DNA from: Rhizodiscina lignyota
Lineage: Eukaryota > Ascomycota > Dothideomycetes > Aulographales > Rhizodiscinaceae
Assembly (NCBI GenBank): GCA_010015805.1
Contig: ML978127.1
Span: 372,001-436,000, forward strand
DNA length: 64,000 nucleotides
Direction of reading: 5' to 3'
The notes below the pieces were generated by a model that saw nothing but the letters and a program-made list of their open reading frames with translations, was not told the DNA's origin and did not search any database. Shown one piece after another: positions 45,882 through 60,419 of this stretch. The first letter of the stretch is position 1; the number at the start of each line of letters is the position of its first letter. Position numbers and translations under genes: made by a program.

Positions 45882-46313
45882 TCACCTGCACTCGTGCACT
45901 TGGCTTCCACCAGGGTTCACTCCATTACTCCATTCAATATGTGGGCACTTCGGATTCGTAGCCGTCACCATCATCCTCTTTCCTTTGAACGGGTCCCCAT
46001 AGACATCACTCATGTCATACCACACTGTGTCTCCCTGCAGCGTGTACGAGAAATCCGTTTGCGGAGCTCCTGTCCAGAGACACCCATCGCTAAGGCATAT
46101 CTTGATCGCAATTCCGCCACACGTCGGGTCATTGTGGTACTGCTCCGTATAGCAGTTGCCGGTCGTGATGGTCTGCTGAGTACCCGCGCTCGAACCAACT
46201 GAGTAAACGTAGATAGTCTCGGGGCAGTTGTTTTGGACGTTGGCCCAGCCGAGGGCGGTGGCAAAGGGGAGAATTGCGGAGACGAGAGCAAGCTCTGAAC
46301 GGAAGACCTTCAT
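45882..46313 (-). CDS. BYS1-family small secreted protein
   Basis: This intronless gene encodes 143 residues, resembling the Blastomyces yeast-phase-specific protein 1 family (PF04681), which has a thaumatin-like fold. A signal peptide (MKVFRSELALVSAILPFATALG) precedes a Cys-rich mature part: GWANVQNNCPETIYVYSVG, a Gly/Thr/Asn loop, CGGIAIKICLSDGC, a segment with FSYTLQGDTVWYDMSDVYGDPF, and a final Cys near the end. The WYDMSDVYGDPF stretch is the most typical. The molecular function of the family is not established; several members are expressed in the host or under phase change. Confidence 0.85.
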   Translation of the reverse strand: MKVFRSELALVSAILPFATALGWANVQNNCPETIYVYSVGSSAGTQQTITTGNCYTEQYHNDPTCGGIAIKICLSDGCLWTGAPQTDFSYTLQGDTVWYDMSDVYGDPFKGKRMMVTATNPKCPHIEWSNGVNPGGSQVHECR

Positions 46314-47512
46314 GATGAGAAACGAGAGTATAGTAAAAAACTGAAAAGCGATTAAACGATACCGTTGTCAGCGCACTTGAGCTACCTTATACCTGAGTTT
46401 AGCGGAATGTGTTTCATCGTATGAAGGTCCTTCAGTAATATAATCCAACAATCTGGGACTCTCATTATTGGTACGTTGTCATTGGTCCTCCCGGTAATGT
46501 CGAGCACGGAGAGAAAGAAATCACATGGAGGATGTATATTGGCGTCAGAAGGCTATGGGCATGATATCCTGAGACAAGGAATGGCTTGGCGAGCGTGATT
46601 GTTTTACAGAAGGCCTTGTTGTTTTGCTGATCTGAACAGGAAAGGGACCACGAAAGAATGTGCGTAGGGAGAAGGAACAATAGGAGAGCATAATTATCAA
46701 ACATGAACTGATATCGTCAGACATCCGGCTTCTTCGAGGAACCAAGTCGCAGAAAATATTTGAAGATTTGGGCCAAGGATGTTTTGGAGAGTCTGTATGG
46801 TCTTTGTCAATGGAAGTGCGGCAGACTTGAGCATTTCGTTCTGATGCTCGAACTGTCCTGCAGCTGCAGGTGTGCGCAGAACTGAAGGCTCAACATGCCT
46901 CTCGACAACATGAACAAAGAATTGAACGCGATCAGCCCAGCTGCAACACTCACTTTTGTCAGTTTGCAAAGACAGATGGCATTCTTTCAAGAAGCTTATC
47001 TATCAAGGAGAAGGGTGGAGGACTGCCGTCCTGTGGGATACTCGTCTAAGGAGTCCAAGCTCGAGTCTGCTCGGCTCCAAGAAATTGCGTTCAGCGACGC
47101 CACAACCCCCTTTCGACTTACGCGAACCACAACCGTACAAATGCGTCGCGCGTACCGCACATGAGGCGCTGCAAGGATTCACAGTTAGGATTGAAGCTAT
47201 TGGAGCTTGAGCCACTGGCTTCAGGTGGCTAGCTAGTACACGTACCTTTGGTGAAGATGTTTAATTGTAGGCTTGTCTCCTAGAGTGTCATTTCACTGCT
47301 TCAATTCTGTTCAGTTCAGTCTACTACTCGTTACCATAACAGTTAATTCTTCTTGTCTTCACTCCTTATGAGACAATTTTTGTTTATCTGAACATCTTCT
47401 GGATCCACATTCGTCAAACAAGCCGAGTTCGAGGAGCGTCGAGTCCAGCCTTCATCTTGTTTACTCGCATCTCCATTACGCTCTCTCCACCCGAACATAT
47501 CCCACCGTAATC
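46314..47512. other. Divergent intergenic region
   Basis: About 1.2 kb between the BYS1-type gene (-) and a GPI-protein gene (+). Short open frames near 46465-47215 on both strands show no known domain. One minus-strand frame near 46700-46990 is open for 97 codons without recognisable features. No gene is claimed. Confidence 0.45.
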
Positions 47513-48031
47513 ATGAAGCTTCAATCCACGCTCTTTACCATACTCTCTCTTCTCTCCTTCGCTGCTGCATTCACATGCTCCTCTTCGACTGCCCACGATC
47601 CAACCGACTCCAACAGCAACTGCAATGCTACCTGTCAAAACTACGTCTACAACGCCGCGGGGTCTGCGTCCTCTATCCCCGCGCTCTCAAGTTCTCCATC
47701 ATCCTCCGAATCTCCTGTCAGTAACTGTGCCGATGGCAGCGCATGCGTCATGCTCTCGGCCATCTATTTCATATGCCTCGACACGAAGACGTGGGATTGG
47801 ACAGACGGATACGGTGGTACAGGCAACATTAAGAGCGGGAAGTACGCGTTTAAGGATGGGAAAGCGACGAGTGTGGCGATTGCTACCGACACGCAGGCTG
47901 TGATGACGCTAGCTGCCGCGACGAACACTGCAACGAGTTCAGGTGCTGCGGTGGTGGGAGCGGCTATGCCTTCGGGGCTGACTATGGAAGTGGCTGGGTT
48001 GTTGTTCGCTATTCTGGGGTGGTTCGTATAA
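47513..48031 (+). CDS. Small GPI-anchored secreted protein of unknown function
   Basis: This intronless gene encodes 172 residues. A signal peptide (MKLQSTLFTILSLLSFAAAF) is followed by a Cys-bearing part of about 100 residues, with a Ser-rich low-complexity stretch after its first four cysteines. A region with YFICLDTKTWDWTDGYGGTG follows, then a Thr/Ala-rich spacer and a hydrophobic tail (MEVAGLLFAILGWFV) suited to GPI attachment. No family was recognised. It is not visibly related to the two GPI-type proteins at 22-25 kb. A cell-wall or surface location is inferred. Confidence 0.7.
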   Translation: MKLQSTLFTILSLLSFAAAFTCSSSTAHDPTDSNSNCNATCQNYVYNAAGSASSIPALSSSPSSSESPVSNCADGSACVMLSAIYFICLDTKTWDWTDGYGGTGNIKSGKYAFKDGKATSVAIATDTQAVMTLAAATNTATSSGAAVVGAAMPSGLTMEVAGLLFAILGWFV

Positions 48032-48352
48032 GGTTCAGGCATTGTGTATACTGAATGGCGCCATCGTATTTTGGGATATAGGATTTGGGCGAAGAGGCGG
48101 AGCACCAAGACGCATACAGCCACGGCGCATAAGGAAAATGGTCTTTGAACAGTAGTGTATATACTTCATAATGCTTAATTCGAAGCGTATCAATCGACGG
48201 CCAGCGCGTACGAAGCCGGATATCAGTACGAAAACTTGCTCATTACACAAAATCGGTATCAAAGCCGCTAATATGCTTCGATACTCCAAATGTCACAAAT
48301 GTCGACAACATTAGACTCTGAAATCGTAGTAGCTCGCGGTAGATCAGATCGC
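48032..48352. other. Convergent intergenic region
   Basis: About 320 bp between converging genes. Nothing was recognised. Confidence 0.5.
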
Positions 48353-49339
48353 TTATGAACCATTCACCCTTACAGTCTCAAAACCCCTCTCCCCTCTGTG
48401 GCTACCCATCCCTCCGCCTCCTTGATATCCAGTATCGTAATTGAACTGCTCTTCAGGCACTTCATAACCGGCACGCACAGTCGAAACGTTCTTCGCTGGA
48501 TCGCTGAACGGCCTCGGTTGCTCAATATTCTCCGATCCAGGTGCCCACACATCAGTGCTGCCTCTGCCGAGATCCCAAGCATCGTCCTCCAAGTTGCGAG
48601 GAGCAGGATATGGGCTCTTCCGGTCGATGTCGTTCATTTGATTGTATTTCCCAAGACGAGTAGCACGGCGGAGGACGTAAATATCCAGGAAAAGGGCGGC
48701 GAGGGTAGATACACTATACGACGACCACGGTCAGTTTTTCTGTGTCACGTTCTAGCGACATAAAAAGCAAGAATTACTCACAATCCAAGCATCGCGAAGG
48801 CAAAAAGCGATTTATATATTCGGCACACCATGATGCCAGCATCCTCTCTCCAAACATCTAAGCTACACGTATGTGTCAATGTGCCGGAGCTCCACCAGCT
48901 CAGCAGCGCAAAGCCAACGGCCCATAGAGTGCAGAGCGCGCTATTCAGGACGATATTGAAGCGCGGATTGAGGCCGCAGCAGCAGTGGAGGACGATTGTA
49001 GTTGTGAGGGCTAGGATCGTAGCCATGGAGACTCCGCAAAGCTGTTCGGTCATACAATTAGCCAAGAGCTCGGACAGATAATGCAATCTAGATGACTGGA
49101 GAGTGCGAGCATCCAGCTTTCGAGCCTGGGACACGTACCAGGAGGAATGTCCATGGTGTCGGCCAGTGGTCATGGGTAAGGTGCCATATGAAGTAAAACA
49201 TGATCGCGGCCACGATTATCGAGGATGTGAGTTGCGCGCATCGCAGGCCATGGAAGAGCAGAAATGGATAGTTCGTCGGCTTCGTACGTGACTTGTTGTC
49301 CCTCCTCAGGAGGGACCTTGCATTTGTGAGAGGGCTCAT
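48353..49339 (-). CDS. Four-helix integral membrane protein (MARVEL-like topology)
   Basis: Three exons (49339-49139, 49041-48782, 48713-48353) give 273 residues. Four hydrophobic helices are visible: about residues 38-55 (SSIIVAAIMFYFIWHL), 64-88 (LCGVSMATILALTTTIVLH), 96-118 (NIVLNSALCTLWAVGFALLSWW) and 137-165 (SLFAFAMLGFVSTLAALFLDIYV). A polar tail of about 100 residues follows, with Asp, Gly and Asn residues. The 97-nt first intron was chosen because its acceptor joins WTFLL directly to LCGVSMAT and keeps helix 2 unbroken. An alternative acceptor adds about 18 polar residues. The layout resembles fungal MARVEL-type membrane proteins, but no family motif proves it. The function is unknown. 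Confidence 0.7.
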
Positions 49340-49999
49340 GGTGGGCGAGATAAGGGGTAAACCAGCGGCGGCGTGTATGGGAGAGCCTCAACGGCAGGTT
49401 GGTCTCGAGGAGACGGAATCAAAAGAGTGACATTTGGAAGTGTAACATACGAATGAAAGAAAGGGATAACAGTTCATCGGAAGGAGGATTAAGCCCTGCG
49501 AGGGGTGGAGGTTCAGCTGAATCGCGGATTCGACGCGAGGCGTCTGGGCCAGAAGTCCTTGCTCCAATCACGGCTCTCCGCCCTCTGCGACCTGTCTAGA
49601 TTGGGCGCTCTGCTCAAACCGAGACTGAAACGGAGGCTGGTTGGGAAGACGCAGACAAGAATAACTATTCGCATCAAAGCAGGCTTAATATTACTATTCG
49701 ATTGAATGGTTATTTGATATCTCCGGTTTAAACATGCAACCCGCACTGATCGTGATATATAACACAAGCGTCAGATGCAGCGATCTGAGCACCCAAGAAA
49801 GACGCCAGGAAACTCCCTCCAAATGCTGTCGCTATGACACATGTCGCTTGTCTGCGCTCCGCACAGAACGCGTGAAAAAGACCGATGGACGACCAATGTA
49901 TGCGTCTTTGGATTTTGCGACCCCAAAATGCCTTTCTAATGTTTCGAACCAACGCCGCCCTTTACATGGGCCGTAAACGGAATCAGTGATGAGTATTGC
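49340..49999. other. Intergenic region
   Basis: About 660 bp: promoter of the four-helix protein gene and the 3' side of the GH76 gene. Nothing was recognised. Confidence 0.5.
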
Positions 50000-51526
50000 T
50001 CAAGCGGATGCCATCCAAAGTGCACCACCCAGAATTCCGATGAGTACAAGCGTCGTGATAATGCCTGCTCCTGCTCTGTCTGAGGTGCTGATGGTGCTGT
50101 ACACAATCGGTGAAGTGCCAGAGTTACTTCCGGCGTTTGGATTTCCTTTACTCGTACCACCAGTCTTGTTCGTCACCGGGCCCTGCACTTTGGTGACCAA
50201 ATTCGATTGGAAAATCTCCATGGCCGCCATTTGTTCTCCAGGGCCAAAACTACCATCGTACTGCTGTTTCTGCGTCCATCTCAGGCCACATACGTTACCG
50301 AAGGACCCGTACGGGCCCGCAGTCCCAGAACACTGTTGAGCGGCCGCTTGGGCGGAAGACTGCAGTAGTGGCATGATTAGGTCAAACGTGAAAGGGGCGA
50401 CTTTTGCTGTTGCAGCCATCGCGCGGGAGAGGTATGCTTTGAAGGAGCGTTGATCGTTGTCGCATTTGCCATTCGGCTCGCATGCAACTTCGTACATGAC
50501 CCCGTCTTGGAAGAACACGGACGTGCCATTAATAATACCGAGGACGCGTTGTTTCCATGTGTCAGATTGGGTCTGTGCAAAACCGTTAGTGAAAGGTTCA
50601 CGTGAGCATATCTCTCGACAGCTAGAAGGGTGGGAAGCGGTTCGCAATATAAACGAATTGGATACTCACCAAATTCCACATGGCGGCTGCTCCCTGCATG
50701 TACACGCCGGCATTGTAAGTCCATTGAATATGGTTGACTTGCGTGCAATTGATTGTGTCGTCTGAGCCGTCGTAGAAGTGATAATTTTCGTCCATCAGCT
50801 GAAGAGCACTGACCCAATCGAATATCTTTTCCGCCCAGTCAGCATAAGTTTGATTGCCCGTGTACCTGGCTAGCCGTGCAGCAACGTTGAAGAAGCAGCC
50901 GTTGCTGATGGTGTTCTTATAGTTGTATCCGTTGTTGAAGGTAAAGATCTGCCATCGCAGCCCTCCGCCACATGTCGTGTCGTCCCATCGCGTCGCCTGA
51001 GTGTTGAAAACCGCCTGGGCCAGTGCAAGCCATTGCGGTTTGTCAGATGGCGGGTTTGGATAGTTGTCTTCAGCAGCAGTCATGGCAGCCATTGCCCAAA
51101 ACCCTTGATCGTCGTTACCTTCCGTCTTGGTCTGATTGGGCGGCATGTAATCATCATTAGGTCCCGTTTGAAAAAGCAGGGCTTGTGTTGTGATTTCGTT
51201 GTACGAGTCGTCCCCGGTGTAGTACCAGTAATCCACCAAGGAACCGAACATGGCACCAGCCTCCCACCAAAAGTACGGCGCAGGTAAGTTACCAGGCACG
51301 TCGCCAGTGTTGTTGCCCGTATACCATTTCACCAAGCCATATGCTGCAGTTGAAGCTGCTTGCTTGATCGAATCTAGGAATTCGTTAGTAGTGCACGGAA
51401 TTGATCAGCGACTGTTGCTATCCAGTACGTACCTGTTGAATTCAAATCAAGATCTATGGCGCTCACGGCTTGCCCTCCTATCAATACAGAGGCTACAAGC
51501 CCTGGTACTCTCCAGGAGAACTTCAT
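50000..51526 (-). CDS. GH76 cell-wall enzyme, Dcw1/Dfg5 type, GPI-anchored
   Basis: Dcw1/Dfg5 proteins are GPI-anchored alpha-1,6-mannanase-like enzymes thought to transfer GPI proteins onto cell-wall glucan. Three exons (51526-51433, 51373-50670, 50572-50000) give 456 residues. After the signal peptide ([21 protein letters not shown]) come [37 protein letters not shown], the paired-Asp motif [40 protein letters not shown], and [19 protein letters not shown]. The C-terminus has a Gly/Ser/Asn spacer and a hydrophobic GPI signal ([22 protein letters not shown]). Fungi usually have several paralogues, so Dcw1 versus Dfg5 cannot be decided here. Confidence 0.93.
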
Positions 51527-52498
51527 GATAAAGAGTGTGACGAAACAAAGGAATATCCAGGACCTCCGAGGCTTCACAGCCTCTTATGCTCTGATTTACA
51601 ATAACTCTTTAAAGCTTCAATTCCACCTCTCCGATAGTTGTGCTCCTGTGTTGGCCAGTGTTTATTCAGTCGCCGTTGTACTCTTGTACCCTGCGGCGAT
51701 CGACTCGGGGGTTTCGGCGGGTAAGGGGCGTCGTATGAAAGAAACGATCGTGGTGCGCTCCGGTGCAGGTCGGAAGGCGAAGTTAGGTTGAAGGTAGGAG
51801 AGAAGTGGTGTACATACGAGAAGTGAAGTTGAGAATGGAGTGTTGAAGGGGCGAAGCAGGTGGCATGTCAGGAGGTGGTACGCCTACGCCGCGCGGCGCG
51901 GTGAAAGCGTGCAATCCGATCTTTGGATTGGCTCGTAGGATGAAACAAACATCTCGACATCACAGGAGCGTTACTTCAGACACGCATCGCTTCACCTCTC
52001 GTCCAAACCTGCTTCCGTGAGAACTGTACGGTCCTGACAACCTGCGTGTTTTGCTACGTATTGCGAGCTCATTCCCAAATTGTATCTTGTTCAGGGCAGT
52101 TGCCACGGTGGCTTGGGTGCACGTGATTCTCATTGCCTCCCGACCCGCCGCTCCATTGCAACCACACTTTCGATCATTCTACTCCCTCACCTAACCACCC
52201 ACTCCAGCTTTACCAACCTCCAATCTTCACAAATCGCTCGATCTGTCATTCTGCGACTAGCCACGACAGATAGCAGCCTCGTTCGTGCAAAATTCGGCAG
52301 AGGCAGTCTTGTAACTCCAGCTGCGACACATCGTGTCAGCGGAACGCACGAGGACCGCAACCAAACGCCTTTCAACAGCTTCTATCCACATTCGACAAAT
52401 CGACCTTCTCTAAAGCTTGCACGCGACCTCTCGTCTACTTCTTGATCTCTCTCCGACCCTTTTGCGCATCCTCAGCACACATATCAGTCATAGAAACA
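51527..52498. other. Divergent promoter region between the GH76 gene and SNC1
   Basis: About 970 bp between divergent start codons. A GC-rich palindromic patch (GCCGCGCGGC near 51888) is visible; nothing else was recognised. An open frame at 52080-52445 lies in the SNC1 leader and has no protein features. Confidence 0.5.
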
Positions 52499-53424
52499 AT
52501 GGCGGACCGTGATCAGCCATACGACCCCTACATCCCAACTGGCGGCAATGGCGGCGCCAGTGGTGGACAAGGAGGAAATAACCGTACTGCTGCACTTCAA
52601 GCGGTAAGTCAATCATTATGCGCTTGATCTGAGATGTTTGTCTGCGAGTCTTCAAAGCTGGAGACCGATGCGGAGCTGCTGGGAGGCCGAAACTATATTT
52701 GGACGCAAGCTCGAGCACGCGGACCCAACTTTCAAAATGGATTTTACGATTACATTTTGCTCTTCGACAAAGTTGAGCGCCGACCGACCTGCAGATCAGC
52801 CCTTCGCACAACCGCAGAGCCGCTGCTGCCTGGCGTGTTCGCGAAGAATGCCAGCGACAGCGCGTCATTTCTGGATGGCCCGGAAAACTTGGATGATGAA
52901 GTTATAATACAGAATGACCTCTATCTCCGCGGTCACATCGATTATTCGACAAAAGAACATTGCCCAGCAGCTCCGATACATCCATATCCAGATTTGATAC
53001 GGGACGGTGGTGATATTACTGAAAGAGGATATAGCTAACGAAAGACCTTAGGAAATCGACTCAACAGTCGGCATCATGCGCGACAACATCAACAAGGTCT
53101 CCGAACGTGGCGAGCGTCTCGACAGCCTCCAGGATAAGACCGACAACCTGGCAGTGAGCGCCCAGGGATTCCGACGTGGTGCAAACAAGGTCAGGAAGCA
53201 GATGTGGTGGAAGGACATGAAGATGCGCATGTGCATCATTATCGGCATCATCGTCTTACTGATTGTCATCATCGTGCCGTCTGGTAAGCGTTCTTCCTTT
53301 TCCTCTAGTCAAGCGGTCTTGGCAGTCAAGGGTGGAGCGGATGAGGAGCTCATGAGAGCATCTTCTTGCGTTAGTTGTAGCAACGCGCTAACTTAGGCCT
53401 ACAGTTGTTGCAACTCGCCATTAG
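52499..53424 (+). CDS. SNC1: Exocytic v-SNARE synaptobrevin, Snc1/SynA type
   Basis: This R-SNARE drives fusion of secretory vesicles with the plasma membrane. Exons 52499-52603, 53052-53283 and 53405-53424 give 118 residues, the family's normal length. The N-terminus is Gly/Asn-rich ([17 protein letters not shown]). The SNARE motif runs from [18 protein letters not shown] through [20 protein letters not shown], with the zero-layer Arg in VSERGERL. It is followed by [18 protein letters not shown] and the anchor ([14 protein letters not shown]). The last exon adds only VVATRH. The 448-nt first intron is far longer than the 46-68 nt usual here and encloses a 134-codon open frame with no recognisable domain. 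Confidence 0.92.
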
Positions 53425-57022
<3,598 letters not shown>

Positions 57023-58222
57023 AGCGAGCATTTATTGAAATGATACTTATCATTCAGCGTTGATATTAGACGGAAGCTTCACTGCAGCGGATACGAGCGA
57101 AGCTCAGCCCGGATACCTTGCACGGATTTTGTCCACTTTATCGACACTGCACGGCGTTCTAGAGATATTGTGGGCAATGATACTGGTGTATGTATACAGA
57201 CTAGAGACGGTGTCTCAAGTGCTAAAAGCTATTTGCAATTGATTGACAGTGTGTCGAAGCCATATCATCACTGGTGGTCAGAGGTATACTCTGAGTGATA
57301 GTTTGTGCCTGCTACGGAACTGAATTTGTCACGCGCGGTCGAAGACTACCTACTTTGTACCGACGCCCTCAGAAGTTCCAAGAATGATGCTTGCGTGTTT
57401 AATTGACTCCGTGCTCTGAGCCATGTGAGCTTTGGAGTCTCATGGCACGCTTACATTTCGTTGCAGGTCTTTTCTGAAGTAGACAGGCAAGGACTGGCTG
57501 TTTGAGTGTGATTGTCTTGCCACAGATCGATTGCGGATATTGTTTGCGATGTAGGCATGAAAGCAGACACCTGGCATGACAACCAGTGTTATTGATGAAT
57601 GGAGTATTGACTTAACATTATTACTGACCATGATTCCAGAACAAAGGTTGCTCGAATTGAGATTGGACAAACGACAAATGCAAATAGTCAATGGCATTCT
57701 TTATCACATATCATTTAAGGGTTCCCCAGAGGACCCATATGCAAGAAGTGCGTGACATCCGTCGAGGTGACGATCGAGAAACTTTCCCTGGAAATCGTGG
57801 ATATGATCCTGGTGCGGCTCCGATTTCGAGAGATAGCCAGGGAGGACCAGGAGGGTCTGCAAGCGGTGGAATGATACAGCCAGCCGACGTAGCTCCATCT
57901 TTCCACTCCTGAATCCGTTTCCGCCAGCAAATTCACGACGGCTCCTGGTGGGACAACTGGAATGTACTCATTGCTCATCTTGCCTCGAATATATAGCAAT
58001 GATTTTGGGTCGTCTCCTGATAGTTCAGACCCAAGTATGTATGTGTCTCAAGCGCCTCGCGGTGAACATAATAATCTCGGGGATTTTGAAAGTTAATGAC
58101 AGTATACGATCACGTGTTAGCGTGTTTCGCGAAGCCGACGCGTTAGTCGTGAGCTGGATCGGTACTTCATCCAATGTGCGACATCCGGAGTGACCAAACA
58201 TATTAATATCCAGACAATTGCA
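57023..58222. other. Intergenic region
   Basis: About 1.2 kb without a recognisable gene. Short open frames on both strands lack features. Confidence 0.5.
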
Positions 58223-60419
58223 ATGCCGCCAAAGAACAATCGTAGAATCACTGACTTTTGGAGGCGTTCTGGTTGGCTTAAATCGTCACCAGATGAAGAA
58301 GAAGAAGATCAGGACACCATTGTCGTCGGCGCGATGAGCGGTACCTACTTCAAAGCTGCCTTCACCAGCCATCAAGCTCACACGCATTAGGCAAACCTTC
58401 ACAGCCTGCCCCGAAAGCCTCGCGTCTACCTCGTAGACGAAAGATGTTTGACGATGAAGTGGAGGGTGACATGCCACCCTCTCCACCCCGCCAACAACCT
58501 CCTCCAAACCTCCCGCCAGAACCTCAATCTCTACCTCGAACTTCAACCCACGAAAGCACACCGAACAATGTAGCTCTAGCAACCGTCTCTGCTGACGCGA
58601 CAATGGCAGCTGCGATGCAGCCACCGCCGCCCAGTGCTTCGTTCACCTCATCTCTCACCACCCTTCCGGGAAGCTTAGTTTCAATTTCAAGCACATCAAC
58701 AAAGCGCATATCAAGAGATGGAATTGAGGCTGTGCGCAACTCCGATACCGATAGTGACGACTCGGACTCATCACTCGAGGATATTGGGACCGTATTGGCC
58801 AAGGCCAGTGGACGACCACGTCCTGTAGCCCAACCAACACCACGGGCCACAAATGCGACAAGCGTGAAATCAACATACAGATTCAATTTAGCAGCGCTGG
58901 TTGCCAGTCGTGATCATGAGCGAGCGGCAGCGGAGGAAATCGCACTGGTTGACTCGAAACTAAAGGAGCGGTCTCCCTCTCCCTCACATGGTGTCTCTGG
59001 TGGAGATAGGGACGGCATCAATGAAGAAGCTCTAGCGGAAGTCATAGACGATGATGAAGAAGCCGGCAAGGCGCGCAGAGTTCTCCAGGCGATGCAAAGG
59101 ACTGAGGCATTTGCGGAAGAGCTTGGTTTTAGTTTTTTCGATCCTTCCAGACCCATCAAGTCAGACATTCCTCGATTCCCCGCATCATCTCTACCGTCTC
59201 GAGGCTGGGCATCTCTGTTGCGCCAACCTGGGCAACGAAAACGAACTCTTACCTCAGGGTCTGCTCTCGCAATGTGCAGACGGCATCCTCTACCGGATGA
59301 AATATTGGCGTGGATGATTGACGCAGCATGTACCGGCTCGGACGAGCTATTCAGCTACCGACTCGTGGAAATCTTAGGGCAGGCACAGTCTCAAATCATC
59401 TCGTTTCTGGATGTCGATTTTATTCACCAGCGACTGAAAGGCATGGGAGCACAACCAGAGGTCCTGGACCCAGGTATAAGCCTACAATTAAGTAAAGTCA
59501 GGGCTAGTACGGCTGAGCCACCTCCGGGTTTGCGCTGGTTACTGGAACTCATTCGCATTCTTGCGCCACACTTACCCCCGGCATCCACTGATGGCGGCAT
59601 CATTCTTCTCACCCGATTATCTCTCGATGATAAAGTCCGCAGCGATGGATTGCTAAGCTCTATGGTCCATGACACTATTGGGACGTTAATTGAAGAGGCT
59701 CCTGGGGCCGATGCACCGAACAGAGTAAGAAATTTGCCCAGTACGTCCAGCGGACTGAAGCTAATATATACTTGTAGTTCCTCGTTCTCGCGAAGGTCAT
59801 CTTCCGCACAACTCAAAGCCCAGTACTTCAGCTGGGTTTGATCCAAAACTTTCCCGCGGCATTGCGGCTGTGTCATCGCCTCAGACGGCAACTTGCTCTG
59901 GCCTTTGCCATGTCGGACAAGAAACTTCTAGAAGTTGATTTCGAGGATGGTCAGCTCTTTGACCAAGTCATCCAACATCTGCAGCATTTGTCCACAACGA
60001 CACACAAGGTAGATTACACCTCACTAGGTGCGAGTATCGCAATGCTTGATATTGCGATAGACAGTGGCTTCTCGAACCGCAACTTCGAACATGACAAGGA
60101 TGCCGAGAGATCCTTCAACAACAGCATTTCAGCTGTTGCAAAGGCAGTGAGAGAGCTAGAATCACGTCTCATAGGAGGGGGGATGAACAATTTAAGCAAG
60201 ACTGCCGCAAAGGCCGCACTGGATAGATTGTGGTACCGCCTGCAATACGCAGTCCGAACAAAGCCACCTGTGCAGTCTGGTTGGTTGGATAGTGGCGTAG
60301 AGGAGCAAGAGCGACGGGTTCAGTTGATGAACAACTGGGTAAAGAAGGCAAAGGAGGGACCTCCGAAGAAGGTGCAATTCATGGGGCCTGCGAAGAAGAA
60401 AGCAATGGGGGAGGACTAA
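58223..60419 (+). CDS. Probable CANIN/SLF2-like genome-stability protein with N-terminal PIP-like motif
   Basis: Three exons (58223-58340, 58391-59724, 59778-60419) give 697 residues. The N-terminus MPPKNNRRITDFW contains I-x-x-F-W at the spacing of a PCNA-interacting peptide, with Asn in place of Gln at the first position. An acidic/Ser/Pro-rich disordered part follows to about residue 270. The rest is a helical domain: ELGFSFFDPSRPIK, SRGWASLLRQPGQRKR, CRRHPLPDEILAWMIDAACT, FLVLAKVIFRTTQSPVLQLGL, FPAALRLCHRLRRQLALAFA and ending with KVQFMGPAKKKAM. The layout (disordered N-terminus, then a helical domain after a short FFDP segment) is like the CANIN domain of SLF2/Nse6-type Smc5/6 partners. 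That match is from memory of the family, not from a search. It is a real, spliced gene; its function is uncertain. Confidence 0.6.

Noticed and set aside
52634-53038. 134-codon frame inside the SNC1 intron as a separate gene
   Set aside because: It lies wholly within an intron whose removal gives a perfect synaptobrevin, and it shows no family features.
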